This document shows, piece by piece, positions 37,242 to 51,200 of a stretch of 64,000 bases of DNA. How positions within the stretch are numbered: position 1 is the stretch's first letter; every line of letters begins with the position of its first letter. Under the pieces are notes generated by a model that saw only the letters and a list, made by a program, of their open reading frames with translations, did no database searches and was not told the DNA's origin. Position numbers and translations under genes: made by a program. The DNA is from Euwallacea fornicatus (lineage: Eukaryota > Arthropoda > Insecta > Coleoptera > Curculionidae), in assembly GCF_040115645.1 (NCBI RefSeq), contig NW_027096025.1:248001-312000 (forward strand), in the 5' to 3' direction.

Positions 37242-40200
37242 TTTGTGTTTGAGCACATAAAGTACTATTTTTCGTGGAAGTTCAACAAGATGCAATTCTG
37301 ATGTGTTGTGACATCTTCAAAATCTCGTCGAGCTGATTAATTTGACACTTTGTTTAAGGAATTTGGTGCTCATATGCCGAAGTTATCGAGCTTCAAAGTT
37401 TGAAAAGTCACACAAGTTGTGTGTGTTTGAGCACATAAAGTACTATTTTTCTTGGAAGTTCAACAAGATGCAATTCTGATGTGTTGTGTCATGTTAAAGA
37501 TCTCGTCGAGCTGATTAATTTGACACTTTGTTTAAGGAATTTGGTGCTCATATGCTGAAGTTATCGAGCTTCAAAGTTTGAAAAGTCACACAAGTTGTGT
37601 GTTTGAGCACATAAAGTACTATTTTTCTTGGAACTTCAACAAGATGCAATTCTGATGTGTTGTGTCATGTTAAAGATCTCGTCGAGCTGATTAATTTGAC
37701 ACTCTGTTTAACAAATTTGGTCCTCATTTGCCGATGTTATGGAGCTTCAAAGTTTGAAAAGTCACACAGGTTGTGTGTTTGAGCACATAAAGTACTATTT
37801 TTCTTGGAAGTTCAACAAGATGCAATTCTGATGTGTTGTGACATCTTCAAAATCTCGTCGAGCTGATTAATTTGACACTTTGTTTAAGGAATTTGGTGCT
37901 CATATGCCGAAGTTATCGAGCTTCAAAGTTTGAAAAGTCACACAAGTTGTGTGTGTTTGAGCACATAAAGTACTATTTTTCTTGGAAGTTCAACAAGATG
38001 CAATTCTGATGTGTTGTGTCATGTTAAAGATCTCGTCGAGCTGATTAATTTTACACTTTGTTTAAGGAATTTTGTGCTCATGTGCCGAAGTTATCGAGCT
38101 TCAAAGTTTGAAAAGTCACACAAGTTGTGTGTTTGAGCACTTAAAGTACTATTTTTTTTGGAAGTTCAACAAGATGCAATTCTGATGTGTAGTGACATCT
38201 TCAAAATCTCGTCGAGCTGATTAATTTGACACTTTGTGTAAGGAATTTGGTGCTCATTTGCCGAAGTTATCGAGCTTCAAAGTTTGAAAAGTCACACAAG
38301 TTGTGTGTGTGAGCACATAAAGTACTATTTTTCTTGGAAGTTCAACAAGATGCAATTCTGATGTGTTGGGACATCTTCATAATCTCGTTGAGCTGACTAA
38401 TTTGACACTTTGTTTAACAAATTTGGTCCACATTTGCCGAAGTTATCGAGCTTCAAAGTTTGAAAAGTCACACAAGTTGGGTGTTTGAGCACATGAAGTA
38501 CTATTTTTCTTGGAAGTTCAACAAGATGCAATTCTGATGTGTTGTGTCATGTTAAAGATCTCGTCGAGCTGATTAATTTGACACTTTGTTTAACAAATTT
38601 GGTCCACATATGCCGAAGTTATCGAGTTTCAAAGTTTGAAAAGTCACACAAGTTGGGTGTTTGAGCACATGAAGTACTATTTTTCTTGGAAGTTCAACAA
38701 GATGCAATTCTGATGTGTTGTGACATCTTCAAAATCTCGTCTAGCTGATTAATTTGACACTTTGTTTAACATATTTGGTCCTCATTTGCCGATGTTATGG
38801 AGCTTCAAAGTTTGAAAAGTCACACAGGTTGTGTGTTTGAGCACATAAAGTACTATTTTTCTTGGAAGTTCAACAAGATGCAATTCTGATGTGTTGTGAC
38901 ATCTTCAAAATCTCGTCGAGCTGATTAATGTGACACTGTGTTTAACAAATTTGGTCCTCATTTGCCGAAGTTATCGAGTTTCAAAATTTGAAAAGTCACA
39001 CAAGTTTTGTGTTTGAGCACATAAAGTACTATTTTTCTTGGAAGTTCAACAAGATGCAATTCTGATGTGTTGTGACATCTTCAAAATCTCGTCGAGCTGA
39101 TTAATTTGACACTTTGTTTAACAAATTTGGTCCTCATTTGCCGAAGTTATCGAGTTTCAAATTTTGAAAGTCAAAAAAGTTGCGTGTTTGAGCACATAAA
39201 GTACTATTTTTCTTGGAAGTTCAACAAGATGCAATTCTGATGTGTTGTGACATCTTCAAAATCTCGTCGAGCTGATTAATTTGACACTTTGTTTAAGGAA
39301 TTTGGTGCTCATTTGCCGAAGTTATCGAGCTTCAAAGTTTGAAAAGTCACACAAGTTGTGTGTTTGAGCACTTAAAGTACTATTTTTCTTGGAAGTTCAA
39401 CAAGATGCAATTCTGATGTGTTGTGACATTTTTAAAATCTCGTCGAGCTGATTAATTTGACACTGTGTTTAACAAATTTGGTCCTCATTTGCCGATGTTA
39501 TCGAGCTTCAAAATTTGAAAAGTCACACAAGTTGTGTGTTTGAGCACATAAAGTACTATTTTTCTTGGAAGTTCAACAAGATGAAATTCTGATGTGTTGT
39601 GAGATCTTCAAAATCTCGTCGAGCTGATTAATGTGACACTGTGTTTAACAAATTTGGTCCTCATTTGCCGAAGTTATCGAGCTTCAAAGTTTGAAAAGTC
39701 ACACAAGTTGGGTGTTTGAGCACATAAAGTACTATTTTTCTTGGAAGTTCAACAAGATGAAATTCTGATGTGTTGTGAGATCTTCAAAATCTCGTCGAGC
39801 TGATTAATGTGACACTTTGTTTAACAAATTTGGTCCTCATTTGCCGAAGTTATCGAGTTTCAAATTTTGAAAGTCAAAAAAGTTGCGTGTTTGAGCACAT
39901 AAAGTACTATTTTTCTTGGAAGTTCAACAAGATGCAATTCTGATGTGTTGTGAGATCTTCAAAATCTCGTCGAGCTGATTAATGTGACACTGTGTTTAAC
40001 AAATTTGGTCCTCATTTGCCGAAGTTATCGAGCTTCAAAGTTTGAAAAGTCACACAAGTTGGGTGTTTGAGCACATAAAGTACTATTTTTCTTGGAAGTT
40101 CAACAAGATGCAATTGTGATGTGTTGTGACATTTTTAAAATCTCGTCGAGCTGATTAATTTCACACTTTGTTTAACAAATTTGGTCCTCATTTGCCGATG

Positions 40201-41255
40201 TTATGGAGCTTCAAAGTTTGAAAAGTCACACAGGTTGTGTGTTTGAGCACATAAAGTACTATTTTTCTTGGAAGTTCAACAAGATGCAATTCTGATGTGT
40301 TGTGACATCTTCAAAATCTCGTCGAGCTGATTAATTTGACACTTTGTTTAACAAATTTGGTCCTCATTTGCCGAAGTTATCGAGTTTCAAATTTTGAAAA
40401 GTCAAAAAAGTTGCGTGTTTGAGCACATAAAGTACTATTTTTCTTGGAAGTTCAACAAGATGCAATTCTGATGTGTTGTGACATCTTCAAAATCTCGTCT
40501 AGCTGATTAATTTGACACTTTGTTTAACAAATTTGGTCCTCATTTGCCGATGTTATGGAGCTTCAAAGTTTGAAAAGTCACACAGGTTGTGTGTTTGAGC
40601 ACATAAAGTACTATTTTTCTTGGAAGTTCAACAAGATGCAATTCTGATGTGTTGTGACATCTTCAAAATCTCGTCGAGCTGATTAATGTGACACTGTGTT
40701 TAACAAATTTGGTCCTCATTTGCCGAAGTCATCGAGTTTCAAATTTTTGAAAAGTCAAAAAAGTTGCGTGTTTGAGCACATAAAGTACTACTTTTCTTGG
40801 AAGTTCAACAAGATGCAATTCTGATGTGTTGTGACATCTTCAAAATCTCGTCGAGCTGATTAATTTGACACTTTGTTTAAGGAATTTGGTGCTCATTTGC
40901 CGAAGTTATCGAGCTTCAAAGTTTGAAAAGTCACACAAGTTGTGTGTTTGAGCACATAAAGTACTATTTTTCTTGGAAGTTCAACAAGATGCAATTCTGA
41001 TGTGTTGTGACATCTTCAAAATCTCGTCGAGCTGATTAATGTGACACTGTGTTTAACAAATTTGGTCCTCATTTGCCGAAGTCATCGAGTTTCAAATTTT
41101 TGAAAAGTCAAAAAAGTTGCGTGTTTGAGCACATAAAGTACTACTTTTCTTGGAAGTTCAACAAGATGCAATTCTGATGTGTTGTGACATCTTCAAAATC
41201 TCGTCGAGCTGATTAATTTGACACTTTGTTTAAGGAATTTGGTGCTCATTTGCCG
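37242..41255 (+). repeat. 23-monomer tandem duplication, right copy
   Basis: Right copy of 33,190-37,241. The match runs to about 41,255, where it continues with the ordinary dimer-type monomers instead of returning to the join seen at 37.2 kb. Few substitutions separate the copies. Its central part belongs to the same cassette that recurs at 45.3 and 49.7 kb. Confidence 0.9.
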
Positions 41256-44200
41256 AAGTTATCGAGCTTCAAAGTTTGAAAAGTCACACAAGTTGTGTGT
41301 GTTTGAGCACATAAAGTACTATTTTTCTTGGAAGTTCAACAAGATGCAATTCTGATGTGTTGTGACATCTTCAAAATCTCGTCGAGCTGATTAATTTGAC
41401 ACTTTGTTTAACAAATTTGGTCCTCATTTGCCGAAGTCATCGAGTTTCAAATTTTTGAAAAGTCAAAAAAGTTGCGTGTTTGAGCACATAAAGTACTACT
41501 TTTCTTGGAAGTTCAACAAGATGCAATTCTGATGTGTTGTGACATCTTCAAAATCTCGTCGAGCTGATTAATTTGACACTGTGTTTAACAAATTTGGTCC
41601 TCATTTGCCGAAGTTATCGAGCTTCAAAGTTTGAAAAGTCACACAAGTTGTGTGTGTTTGAGCACATAAAGTACTATTTTTCTTGGAAGTTCAACAAGAT
41701 GCAATTCTGATGTGTTGTGTCATGTTAAAGATCTCGTCGAGCTGATTAATTTGACACTTTGTTTAAGGAATTTGGTGCTCATATGCCGAAGTTATCGAGC
41801 TTCAAAGTTTGAAAAGTCACACAAGTTGTGTGTTTGAGCACATAAAGTACTATTTTTTTTGGAAGTTCAACAAGATGCAATTCTGATGTGTTGTGACATC
41901 TTCAAAATCTCGTTGAGCTGACTAATTTGACACTTTGTTTAACAAATTTGGTCCACATTTGCCGAAGTTATCGAGCTTCAAAGTTTGAAAAGTCACACAA
42001 GTTGGGTGTTTGAGCACATGAAGTACTATTTTTCTTGGAAGTTCAACAAGATGCAATTCTGATGTGTTGTGTCATGTTAAAGATCTCGTCGAGCTGATTA
42101 ATTTGACACTTTGTTTAACAAATTTGGTCCTCATTTGCCGAAGTTATCGAGTTTCAAATTTTGAAAAGTCACACAAGTTGTGTGTTTGAGCACATAAAGT
42201 ACTATTTTTCTTGGAAGTTCAACAAGATGCAATTCTGATGTGTTGTGACATCTTCAAAATCTCGTCGAGCTGATTAATGTGACACTGTGTTTAACAAATT
42301 TGGTCCTCATTTGCCGAAGTTATCGAGTTTCAAAATTTGAAAAGTCACACAAGTTGTGTGTGTTTGAGCACATAAAGTACTATTTTTCTTGGAAGTTCAA
42401 CAAGATGCAATTCTGATGTGTTGTGAGATCTTCAAAATCTCGTCGAGCTGATTAATGTGACACTGTGTTTAACAAATTTGGTCCTCATTTGCCGAAGTTA
42501 TCGAGCTTCAAAGTTTGAAAAGTCACACAAGTTGGGTGTTTGAGCACATAAAGTACTATTTTTCTTGGAAGTTCAACAAGATGCAATTGTGATGTGTTGT
42601 GACATTTTTAAAATCTCGTCGAGCTGATTAATTTCACACTTTGTTTAACAAATTTGGTCCTCATTTGCCGATGTTATGGAGCTTCAAAGTTTGAAAAGTC
42701 ACACAAGTTGTGTGTTGGAGCACATAAAGTACTATTTTTCTTGGAAGTTCAACAAGATGCAATTCTGATGTGTTGTGTCATGTTAAAGATCTCGTCGAGC
42801 TGATTAATTTGACACTTTGTTTAACAAATTTGGTCCTCATTTGCCGAAGTTATCGAGTGTCAAATTTTGAAAAGTCACACAAGTTGTGTGTTGGAGCACA
42901 TAAAGTACTATTTTTCTTGGAAGTTCAACAAGATGCAATTCTGATGTGTTGTGACATCTTCAAAATCTCGTCGAGCTGATTAATTTGACACTTTGTTTAA
43001 GGAATTTGGTGCTCATATGCCGAAGTTATCGAGCTTCAAAGTTTGAAAAGTCACAAAAGTTGGGTGTTTGAGCACATAAAGTACTATTTTTCTTGGAAGT
43101 TCAACAAGATGCAATTCTGATGTGTTGTGACATCTTCAAAATCTCGTCGAGCTGATTAATTTGACACTCTGTTTAACAAATTTGGTCCACATTTGCCGAT
43201 GTTATCGAGCTTCAAAATTTGAAAAGTCACACAAGTTGTGTGTTGGAGCACATAAAGTACTATTTTTCTTGGAAGTTCAACAAGATGCAATTCTGATGTG
43301 TTGTGTCATGTTAAAGATCTCGTCGAGCTGATTAATTTGACACTTTGTTTAACAAATTTGGTCCTCATTTGCCGAAGTTATCGAGTGTCAAATTTTGAAA
43401 AGTCACACAAGTTGTGTGTTGGAGCACATAAAGTACTATTTTTCTTGGAAGTTCAACAAGATGCAATTCTGATGTGTTGTGTCATGTTAAAGATCTCGTC
43501 GAGCTGATTAATTTGACACTTTGTTTAACAAATTTGGTCCACATTTGCCGATGTTATCGAGCTTCAAAATTTGAAAAGTCACACAAGTTGTGTGTTTGAG
43601 CACATAAAGTACTATTTTTCTTGGAAGTTCAACAAGATGCAATTCTGATGTGTTGTGACATTTTTAAAATCTCGTCGAGCTGATTAATTTCACACTTTGT
43701 TTAACAAATTTGATCCTCATTTGCCGATGTTATCGAGCTTCAAAATTTGAAAAGTCAAAAAAGTTGCGTGTTTGAGCACTTAAAGTACTATTTTTCTTGG
43801 AAGTTCAACAAGATGCAATTCTGATGTGTTGTGACATTTTTAAAATCTCGTCGAGCTGATTAATTTGACACTTTGTTTAACAAATTTGATCCACATTTGC
43901 CGAAGTTATCGAGCTTCAAAGTTTGAAAAGTCACACAAGTTGGGTGTTTGAGCACATGAAGTACTATTTTTCTTGGAAGTTCAACAAGATGCAATTCTGA
44001 TGTGTTGTGACATTTTTAAAATCTCGTCGAGCTGATTAATTTCACACTTTGTTTAACAAATTTGGTCCTCATTTGCCGATGTTATCGAGCTTCAAATTTT
44101 GAAAAGTCAAAAAAGTTGCGTGTTTGAGCACTTAAAGTACTATTTTTCTTGGAAGTTCAACAAGATGCAATTCTGATGTGTTGTGACATCTTCAAAATCT

Positions 44201-46970
44201 CGTCGAGCTGATTAATTTGACACTTTGTTTAACAAATTTGGTCCTCATTTGCCGAAGTTATCGAGTTTCAAAATTTGAAAAGTCACACAAGTTTTGTGTT
44301 TGAGCACATAAAGTACTATTTTTCTTGGAAGTTCAACAAGATGCAATTCTGATGTGATGTGACATCTTCAAAATCTCGTCTAGCTGATTAATTTCACACT
44401 TTGTTTAACAAATTTGGTCCTCATTTGCCGATGTTATGGAGCTTCAAAGTTTGAAAAGTCACACAGGTTGTGTGTTTGAGCACATAAAGTACTATTTTTC
44501 TTGGAAGTTCAACAAGATGCAATTCTGATGTGTTGTGACATCTTCAAAATCTCGTCGAGCTGATTAATTTGACACTTTGTTTAAGGAATTTGGTGCTCAT
44601 ATGCCGAAGTTATCGAGCTTCAAAGTTTGAAAAGTCACACAGGTTGTGTGTTTGAGCACATAAAGTACTATTTTTCTTGGAAGTTCAACAAGATGCAATT
44701 CTGATGTGTTGTGTCATGTTAAAGATCTCGTCGAGCTGATTAATTTGACACTTTGTTTAAGGAATTTGGTGCTCATATGCTGAAGTTATCGAGCTTCAAA
44801 GTTTGAAAAGTCACACAAGTTGTGTGTTTGAGCACATAAAGTACTATTTTTCTTGGAACTTCAACAAGATGCAATTCTGATGTGTTGTGTCATGTTAAAG
44901 ATCTCGTCGAGCTGATTAATTTGACACTCTGTTTAACAAATTTGGTCCTCATTTGCCGATGTTATGGAGCTTCAAAGTTTGAAAAGTCACACAGGTTGTG
45001 TGTTTGAGCACATAAAGTACTATTTTTCTTGGAAGTTCAACAAGATGCAATTCTGATGTGTTGTGACATCTTCAAAATCTCGTCGAGCTGATTAATTTGA
45101 CACTTTGTTTAAGGAATTTGGTGCTCATATGCCGAAGTTATCGAGCTTCAAAGTTTGAAAAGTCACACAAGTTGTGTGTGTTTGAGCACATAAAGTACTA
45201 TTTTTCTTGGAAGTTCAACAAGATGCAATTCTGATGTGTTGTGTCATGTTAAAGATCTCGTCGAGCTGATTAATTTTACACTTTGTTTAAGGAATTTTGT
45301 GCTCATGTGCCGAAGTTATCGAGCTTCAAAGTTTGAAAAGTCACACAAGTTGTGTGTTTGAGCACTTAAAGTACTATTTTTTTTGGAAGTTCAACAAGAT
45401 GCAATTCTGATGTGTAGTGACATCTTCAAAATCTCGTCGAGCTGATTAATTTGACACTTTGTGTAAGGAATTTGGTGCTCATTTGCCGAAGTTATCGAGC
45501 TTCAAAGTTTGAAAAGTCACACAAGTTGTGTGTGTGAGCACATAAAGTACTATTTTTCTTGGAAGTTCAACAAGATGCAATTCTGATGTGTTGGGACATC
45601 TTCATAATCTCGTTGAGCTGACTAATTTGACACTTTGTTTAACAAATTTGGTCCACATTTGCCGAAGTTATCGAGCTTCAAAGTTTGAAAAGTCACACAA
45701 GTTGGGTGTTTGAGCACATGAAGTACTATTTTTCTTGGAAGTTCAACAAGATGCAATTCTGATGTGTTGTGTCATGTTAAAGATCTCGTCGAGCTGATTA
45801 ATTTGACACTTTGTTTAACAAATTTGGTCCACATATGCCGAAGTTATCGAGTTTCAAAGTTTGAAAAGTCACACAAGTTGGGTGTTTGAGCACATGAAGT
45901 ACTATTTTTCTTGGAAGTTCAACAAGATGCAATTCTGATGTGTTGTGACATCTTCAAAATCTCGTCTAGCTGATTAATTTGACACTTTGTTTAACATATT
46001 TGGTCCTCATTTGCCGATGTTATGGAGCTTCAAAGTTTGAAAAGTCACACAGGTTGTGTGTTTGAGCACATAAAGTACTATTTTTCTTGGAAGTTCAACA
46101 AGATGCAATTCTGATGTGTTGTGACATCTTCAAAATCTCGTCGAGCTGATTAATGTGACACTGTGTTTAACAAATTTGGTCCTCATTTGCCGAAGTTATC
46201 GAGTTTCAAAATTTGAAAAGTCACACAAGTTTTGTGTTTGAGCACATAAAGTACTATTTTTCTTGGAAGTTCAACAAGATGCAATTCTGATGTGTTGTGA
46301 CATCTTCAAAATCTCGTCGAGCTGATTAATTTGACACTTTGTTTAACAAATTTGGTCCTCATTTGCCGAAGTTATCGAGTTTCAAATTTTGAAAGTCAAA
46401 AAAGTTGCGTGTTTGAGCACATAAAGTACTATTTTTCTTGGAAGTTCAACAAGATGCAATTCTGATGTGTTGTGACATCTTCAAAATCTCGTCGAGCTGA
46501 TTAATTTGACACTTTGTTTAAGGAATTTGGTGCTCATTTGCCGAAGTTATCGAGCTTCAAAGTTTGAAAAGTCACACAAGTTGTGTGTTTGAGCACTTAA
46601 AGTACTATTTTTCTTGGAAGTTCAACAAGATGCAATTCTGATGTGTTGTGACATTTTTAAAATCTCGTCGAGCTGATTAATTTGACACTGTGTTTAACAA
46701 ATTTGGTCCTCATTTGCCGATGTTATCGAGCTTCAAAATTTGAAAAGTCACACAAGTTGTGTGTTTGAGCACATAAAGTACTATTTTTCTTGGAAGTTCA
46801 ACAAGATGAAATTCTGATGTGTTGTGAGATCTTCAAAATCTCGTCGAGCTGATTAATGTGACACTGTGTTTAACAAATTTGGTCCTCATTTGCCGAAGTT
46901 ATCGAGCTTCAAAGTTTGAAAAGTCACACAAGTTGGGTGTTTGAGCACATAAAGTACTATTTTTCTTGGA
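40850..46970 (+). repeat. 6.1-kb segment, second copy, locally rearranged
   Basis: Copy of 29,570-35,690. Between about 42,703 and 43,591 the order of monomers differs from the first copy although the length is unchanged: one CGTCTAGCTG-type monomer is lost and one GTGTTGGAG-type monomer is gained. Offset is 11,279 bp before, about 11,103 bp inside, and 11,279 bp after. A compensating gain and loss, or a gene-conversion tract, would explain this. Confidence 0.8.
42712..43767 (+). repeat. Cluster of GTGTTGGAG monomers, 3-monomer duplication
   Basis: Monomers starting at 42,712, 42,888, 43,240 and 43,416 all have GTGTTGGAG in place of GTGTTTGAG, a variant otherwise seen singly. About 42,712-42,950 is repeated at 43,240-43,478 (offset 528 bp, three monomers), after which TGACATC and TCATGTT versions differ. 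Because the T-to-G change removes a TGA stop in one forward frame, two 69-codon open frames appear here (42,770-42,979 and 43,298-43,507). They start with GTG and read satellite sequence only, so I do not regard them as genes. Confidence 0.75.
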
Positions 46971-48270
46971 AGTTCAACAAGATGCAATTGTGATGTGTTG
47001 TGACATTTTTAAAATCTCGTCGAGCTGATTAATTTCACACTTTGTTTAACAAATTTGGTCCTCATTTGCCGATGTTATGGAGCTTCAAAGTTTGAAAAGT
47101 CACACAGGTTGTGTGTTTGAGCACATAAAGTACTATTTTTCTTGGAAGTTCAACAAGATGCAATTCTGATGTGTTGTGACATCTTCAAAATCTCGTCGAG
47201 CTGATTAATTTGACACTTTGTTTAACAAATTTGGTCCTCATTTGCCGAAGTTATCGAGTTTCAAATTTTGAAAAGTCAAAAAAGTTGCGTGTTTGAGCAC
47301 ATAAAGTACTATTTTTCTTGGAAGTTCAACAAGATGCAATTCTGATGTGTTGTGACATCTTCAAAATCTCGTCTAGCTGATTAATTTGACACTTTGTTTA
47401 ACAAATTTGGTCCTCATTTGCCGATGTTATGGAGCTTCAAAGTTTGAAAAGTCACACAGGTTGTGTGTTTGAGCACATAAAGTACTATTTTTCTTGGAAG
47501 TTCAACAAGATGCAATTCTGATGTGTTGTGACATCTTCAAAATCTCGTCGAGCTGATTAATTTGACACTTTGTTTAAGGAATTTGGTGCTCATATGCCGA
47601 AGTTATCGAGCTTCAAAGTTTGAAAAGTCACAAAAGTTGGGTGTTTGAGCACATAAAGTACTATTTTTCTTGGAAGTTCAACAAGATGCAATTCTGATGT
47701 GTTGTGACATCTTCAAAATCTCGTCGAGCTGATTAATTTGACACTCTGTTTAACAAATTTGGTCCACATTTGCCGATGTTATCGAGCTTCAAAATTTGAA
47801 AAGTCACACAAGTTGTGTGTTGGAGCACATAAAGTACTATTTTTCTTGGAAGTTCAACAAGATGCAATTCTGATGTGTTGTGTCATGTTAAAGATCTCGT
47901 CGAGCTGATTAATTTGACACTTTGTTTAACAAATTTGGTCCTCATTTGCCGAAGTTATCGAGTGTCAAATTTTGAAAAGTCACACAAGTTGTGTGTTTGA
48001 GCACATAAAGTACTATTTTTCTTGGAAGTTCAACAAGATGCAATTCTGATGTGTTGTGACATTTTTAAAATCTCGTCGAGCTGATTAATTTCACACTTTG
48101 TTTAACAAATTTGATCCTCATTTGCCGATGTTATCGAGCTTCAAAATTTGAAAAGTCAAAAAAGTTGCGTGTTTGAGCACATAAAGTACTATTTTTCTTG
48201 GAAGTTCAACAAGATGCAATTCTGATGTGTTGTGTCATGTTAAAGATCTCGTCGAGCTGATTAATTTGAC
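43870..48270 (+). repeat. 25-monomer tandem duplication, left copy (~4.4 kb)
   Basis: This is repeated at about 48,271-51,370. The offset is 4,401 bp at the GATGTGATGTG monomers (44,296 and 48,697) and 4,403 bp at the ATTAATTTTACAC monomers (45,268 and 49,671); the 2-bp difference is one GT unit in the linker at 44,640. The first part is also the second copy of 32.6-35.7 kb. About 46,985-48,150 matches 31,305-32,470 at an offset of 15,680 bp (89 monomers). The unit is therefore a fusion of two older segments and was then duplicated. Confidence 0.85.
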
Positions 48271-51200
48271 ACTTTGTTTAACAAATTTGATCCACATTTG
48301 CCGAAGTTATCGAGCTTCAAAGTTTGAAAAGTCACACAAGTTGGGTGTTTGAGCACATGAAGTACTATTTTTCTTGGAAGTTCAACAAGATGCAATTCTG
48401 ATGTGTTGTGACATTTTTAAAATCTCGTCGAGCTGATTAATTTCACACTTTGTTTAACAAATTTGGTCCTCATTTGCCGATGTTATCGAGCTTCAAATTT
48501 TGAAAAGTCAAAAAAGTTGCGTGTTTGAGCACTTAAAGTACTATTTTTCTTGGAAGTTCAACAAGATGCAATTCTGATGTGTTGTGACATCTTCAAAATC
48601 TCGTCGAGCTGATTAATTTGACACTTTGTTTAACAAATTTGGTCCTCATTTGCCGAAGTTATCGAGTTTCAAAATTTGAAAAGTCACACAAGTTTTGTGT
48701 TTGAGCACATAAAGTACTATTTTTCTTGGAAGTTCAACAAGATGCAATTCTGATGTGATGTGACATCTTCAAAATCTCGTCTAGCTGATTAATTTCACAC
48801 TTTGTTTAACAAATTTGGTCCTCATTTGCCGATGTTATGGAGCTTCAAAGTTTGAAAAGTCACACAGGTTGTGTGTTTGAGCACATAAAGTACTATTTTT
48901 CTTGGAAGTTCAACAAGATGCAATTCTGATGTGTTGTGACATCTTCAAAATCTCGTCGAGCTGATTAATTTGACACTTTGTTTAAGGAATTTGGTGCTCA
49001 TATGCCGAAGTTATCGAGCTTCAAAGTTTGAAAAGTCACACAAGTTGTGTGTGTTTGAGCACATAAAGTACTATTTTTCTTGGAAGTTCAACAAGATGCA
49101 ATTCTGATGTGTTGTGTCATGTTAAAGATCTCGTCGAGCTGATTAATTTGACACTTTGTTTAAGGAATTTGGTGCTCATATGCTGAAGTTATCGAGCTTC
49201 AAAGTTTGAAAAGTCACACAAGTTGTGTGTTTGAGCACATAAAGTACTATTTTTCTTGGAACTTCAACAAGATGCAATTCTGATGTGTTGTGTCATGTTA
49301 AAGATCTCGTCGAGCTGATTAATTTGACACTCTGTTTAACAAATTTGGTCCTCATTTGCCGATGTTATGGAGCTTCAAAGTTTGAAAAGTCACACAGGTT
49401 GTGTGTTTGAGCACATAAAGTACTATTTTTCTTGGAAGTTCAACAAGATGCAATTCTGATGTGTTGTGACATCTTCAAAATCTCGTCGAGCTGATTAATT
49501 TGACACTTTGTTTAAGGAATTTGGTGCTCATATGCCGAAGTTATCGAGCTTCAAAGTTTGAAAAGTCACACAAGTTGTGTGTGTTTGAGCACATAAAGTA
49601 CTATTTTTCTTGGAAGTTCAACAAGATGCAATTCTGATGTGTTGTGTCATGTTAAAGATCTCGTCGAGCTGATTAATTTTACACTTTGTTTAAGGAATTT
49701 TGTGCTCATGTGCCGAAGTTATCGAGCTTCAAAGTTTGAAAAGTCACACAAGTTGTGTGTTTGAGCACTTAAAGTACTATTTTTTTTGGAAGTTCAACAA
49801 GATGCAATTCTGATGTGTAGTGACATCTTCAAAATCTCGTCGAGCTGATTAATTTGACACTTTGTGTAAGGAATTTGGTGCTCATTTGCCGAAGTTATCG
49901 AGCTTCAAAGTTTGAAAAGTCACACAAGTTGTGTGTGTGAGCACATAAAGTACTATTTTTCTTGGAAGTTCAACAAGATGCAATTCTGATGTGTTGGGAC
50001 ATCTTCATAATCTCGTTGAGCTGACTAATTTGACACTTTGTTTAACAAATTTGGTCCACATTTGCCGAAGTTATCGAGCTTCAAAGTTTGAAAAGTCACA
50101 CAAGTTGGGTGTTTGAGCACATGAAGTACTATTTTTCTTGGAAGTTCAACAAGATGCAATTCTGATGTGTTGTGTCATGTTAAAGATCTCGTCGAGCTGA
50201 TTAATTTGACACTTTGTTTAACAAATTTGGTCCACATATGCCGAAGTTATCGAGTTTCAAAGTTTGAAAAGTCACACAAGTTGGGTGTTTGAGCACATGA
50301 AGTACTATTTTTCTTGGAAGTTCAACAAGATGCAATTCTGATGTGTTGTGACATCTTCAAAATCTCGTCTAGCTGATTAATTTGACACTTTGTTTAACAT
50401 ATTTGGTCCTCATTTGCCGATGTTATGGAGCTTCAAAGTTTGAAAAGTCACACAGGTTGTGTGTTTGAGCACATAAAGTACTATTTTTCTTGGAAGTTCA
50501 ACAAGATGCAATTCTGATGTGTTGTGACATCTTCAAAATCTCGTCGAGCTGATTAATGTGACACTGTGTTTAACAAATTTGGTCCTCATTTGCCGAAGTT
50601 ATCGAGTTTCAAAATTTGAAAAGTCACACAAGTTTTGTGTTTGAGCACATAAAGTACTATTTTTCTTGGAAGTTCAACAAGATGCAATTCTGATGTGTTG
50701 TGACATCTTCAAAATCTCGTCGAGCTGATTAATTTGACACTTTGTTTAACAAATTTGGTCCTCATTTGCCGAAGTTATCGAGTTTCAAATTTTGAAAGTC
50801 AAAAAAGTTGCGTGTTTGAGCACATAAAGTACTATTTTTCTTGGAAGTTCAACAAGATGCAATTCTGATGTGTTGTGACATCTTCAAAATCTCGTCGAGC
50901 TGATTAATTTGACACTTTGTTTAAGGAATTTGGTGCTCATTTGCCGAAGTTATCGAGCTTCAAAGTTTGAAAAGTCACACAAGTTGTGTGTTTGAGCACT
51001 TAAAGTACTATTTTTCTTGGAAGTTCAACAAGATGCAATTCTGATGTGTTGTGACATTTTTAAAATCTCGTCGAGCTGATTAATTTGACACTGTGTTTAA
51101 CAAATTTGGTCCTCATTTGCCGATGTTATCGAGCTTCAAAATTTGAAAAGTCACACAAGTTGTGTGTTTGAGCACATAAAGTACTATTTTTCTTGGAAGT

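Noticed and set aside
42770..42979. 69-codon forward open reading frame
   Set aside because: It lies wholly within satellite monomers, begins with GTG, has no recognisable domain, and exists only because a T-to-G variant removes a stop present in other monomers. An almost identical frame 528 bp away is a copy of the repeat.
43298..43507. Second 69-codon open reading frame
   Set aside because: Same origin as the first. It differs at its end only because the following monomer is of the TCATGTTAAAG type. No sign of coding selection.
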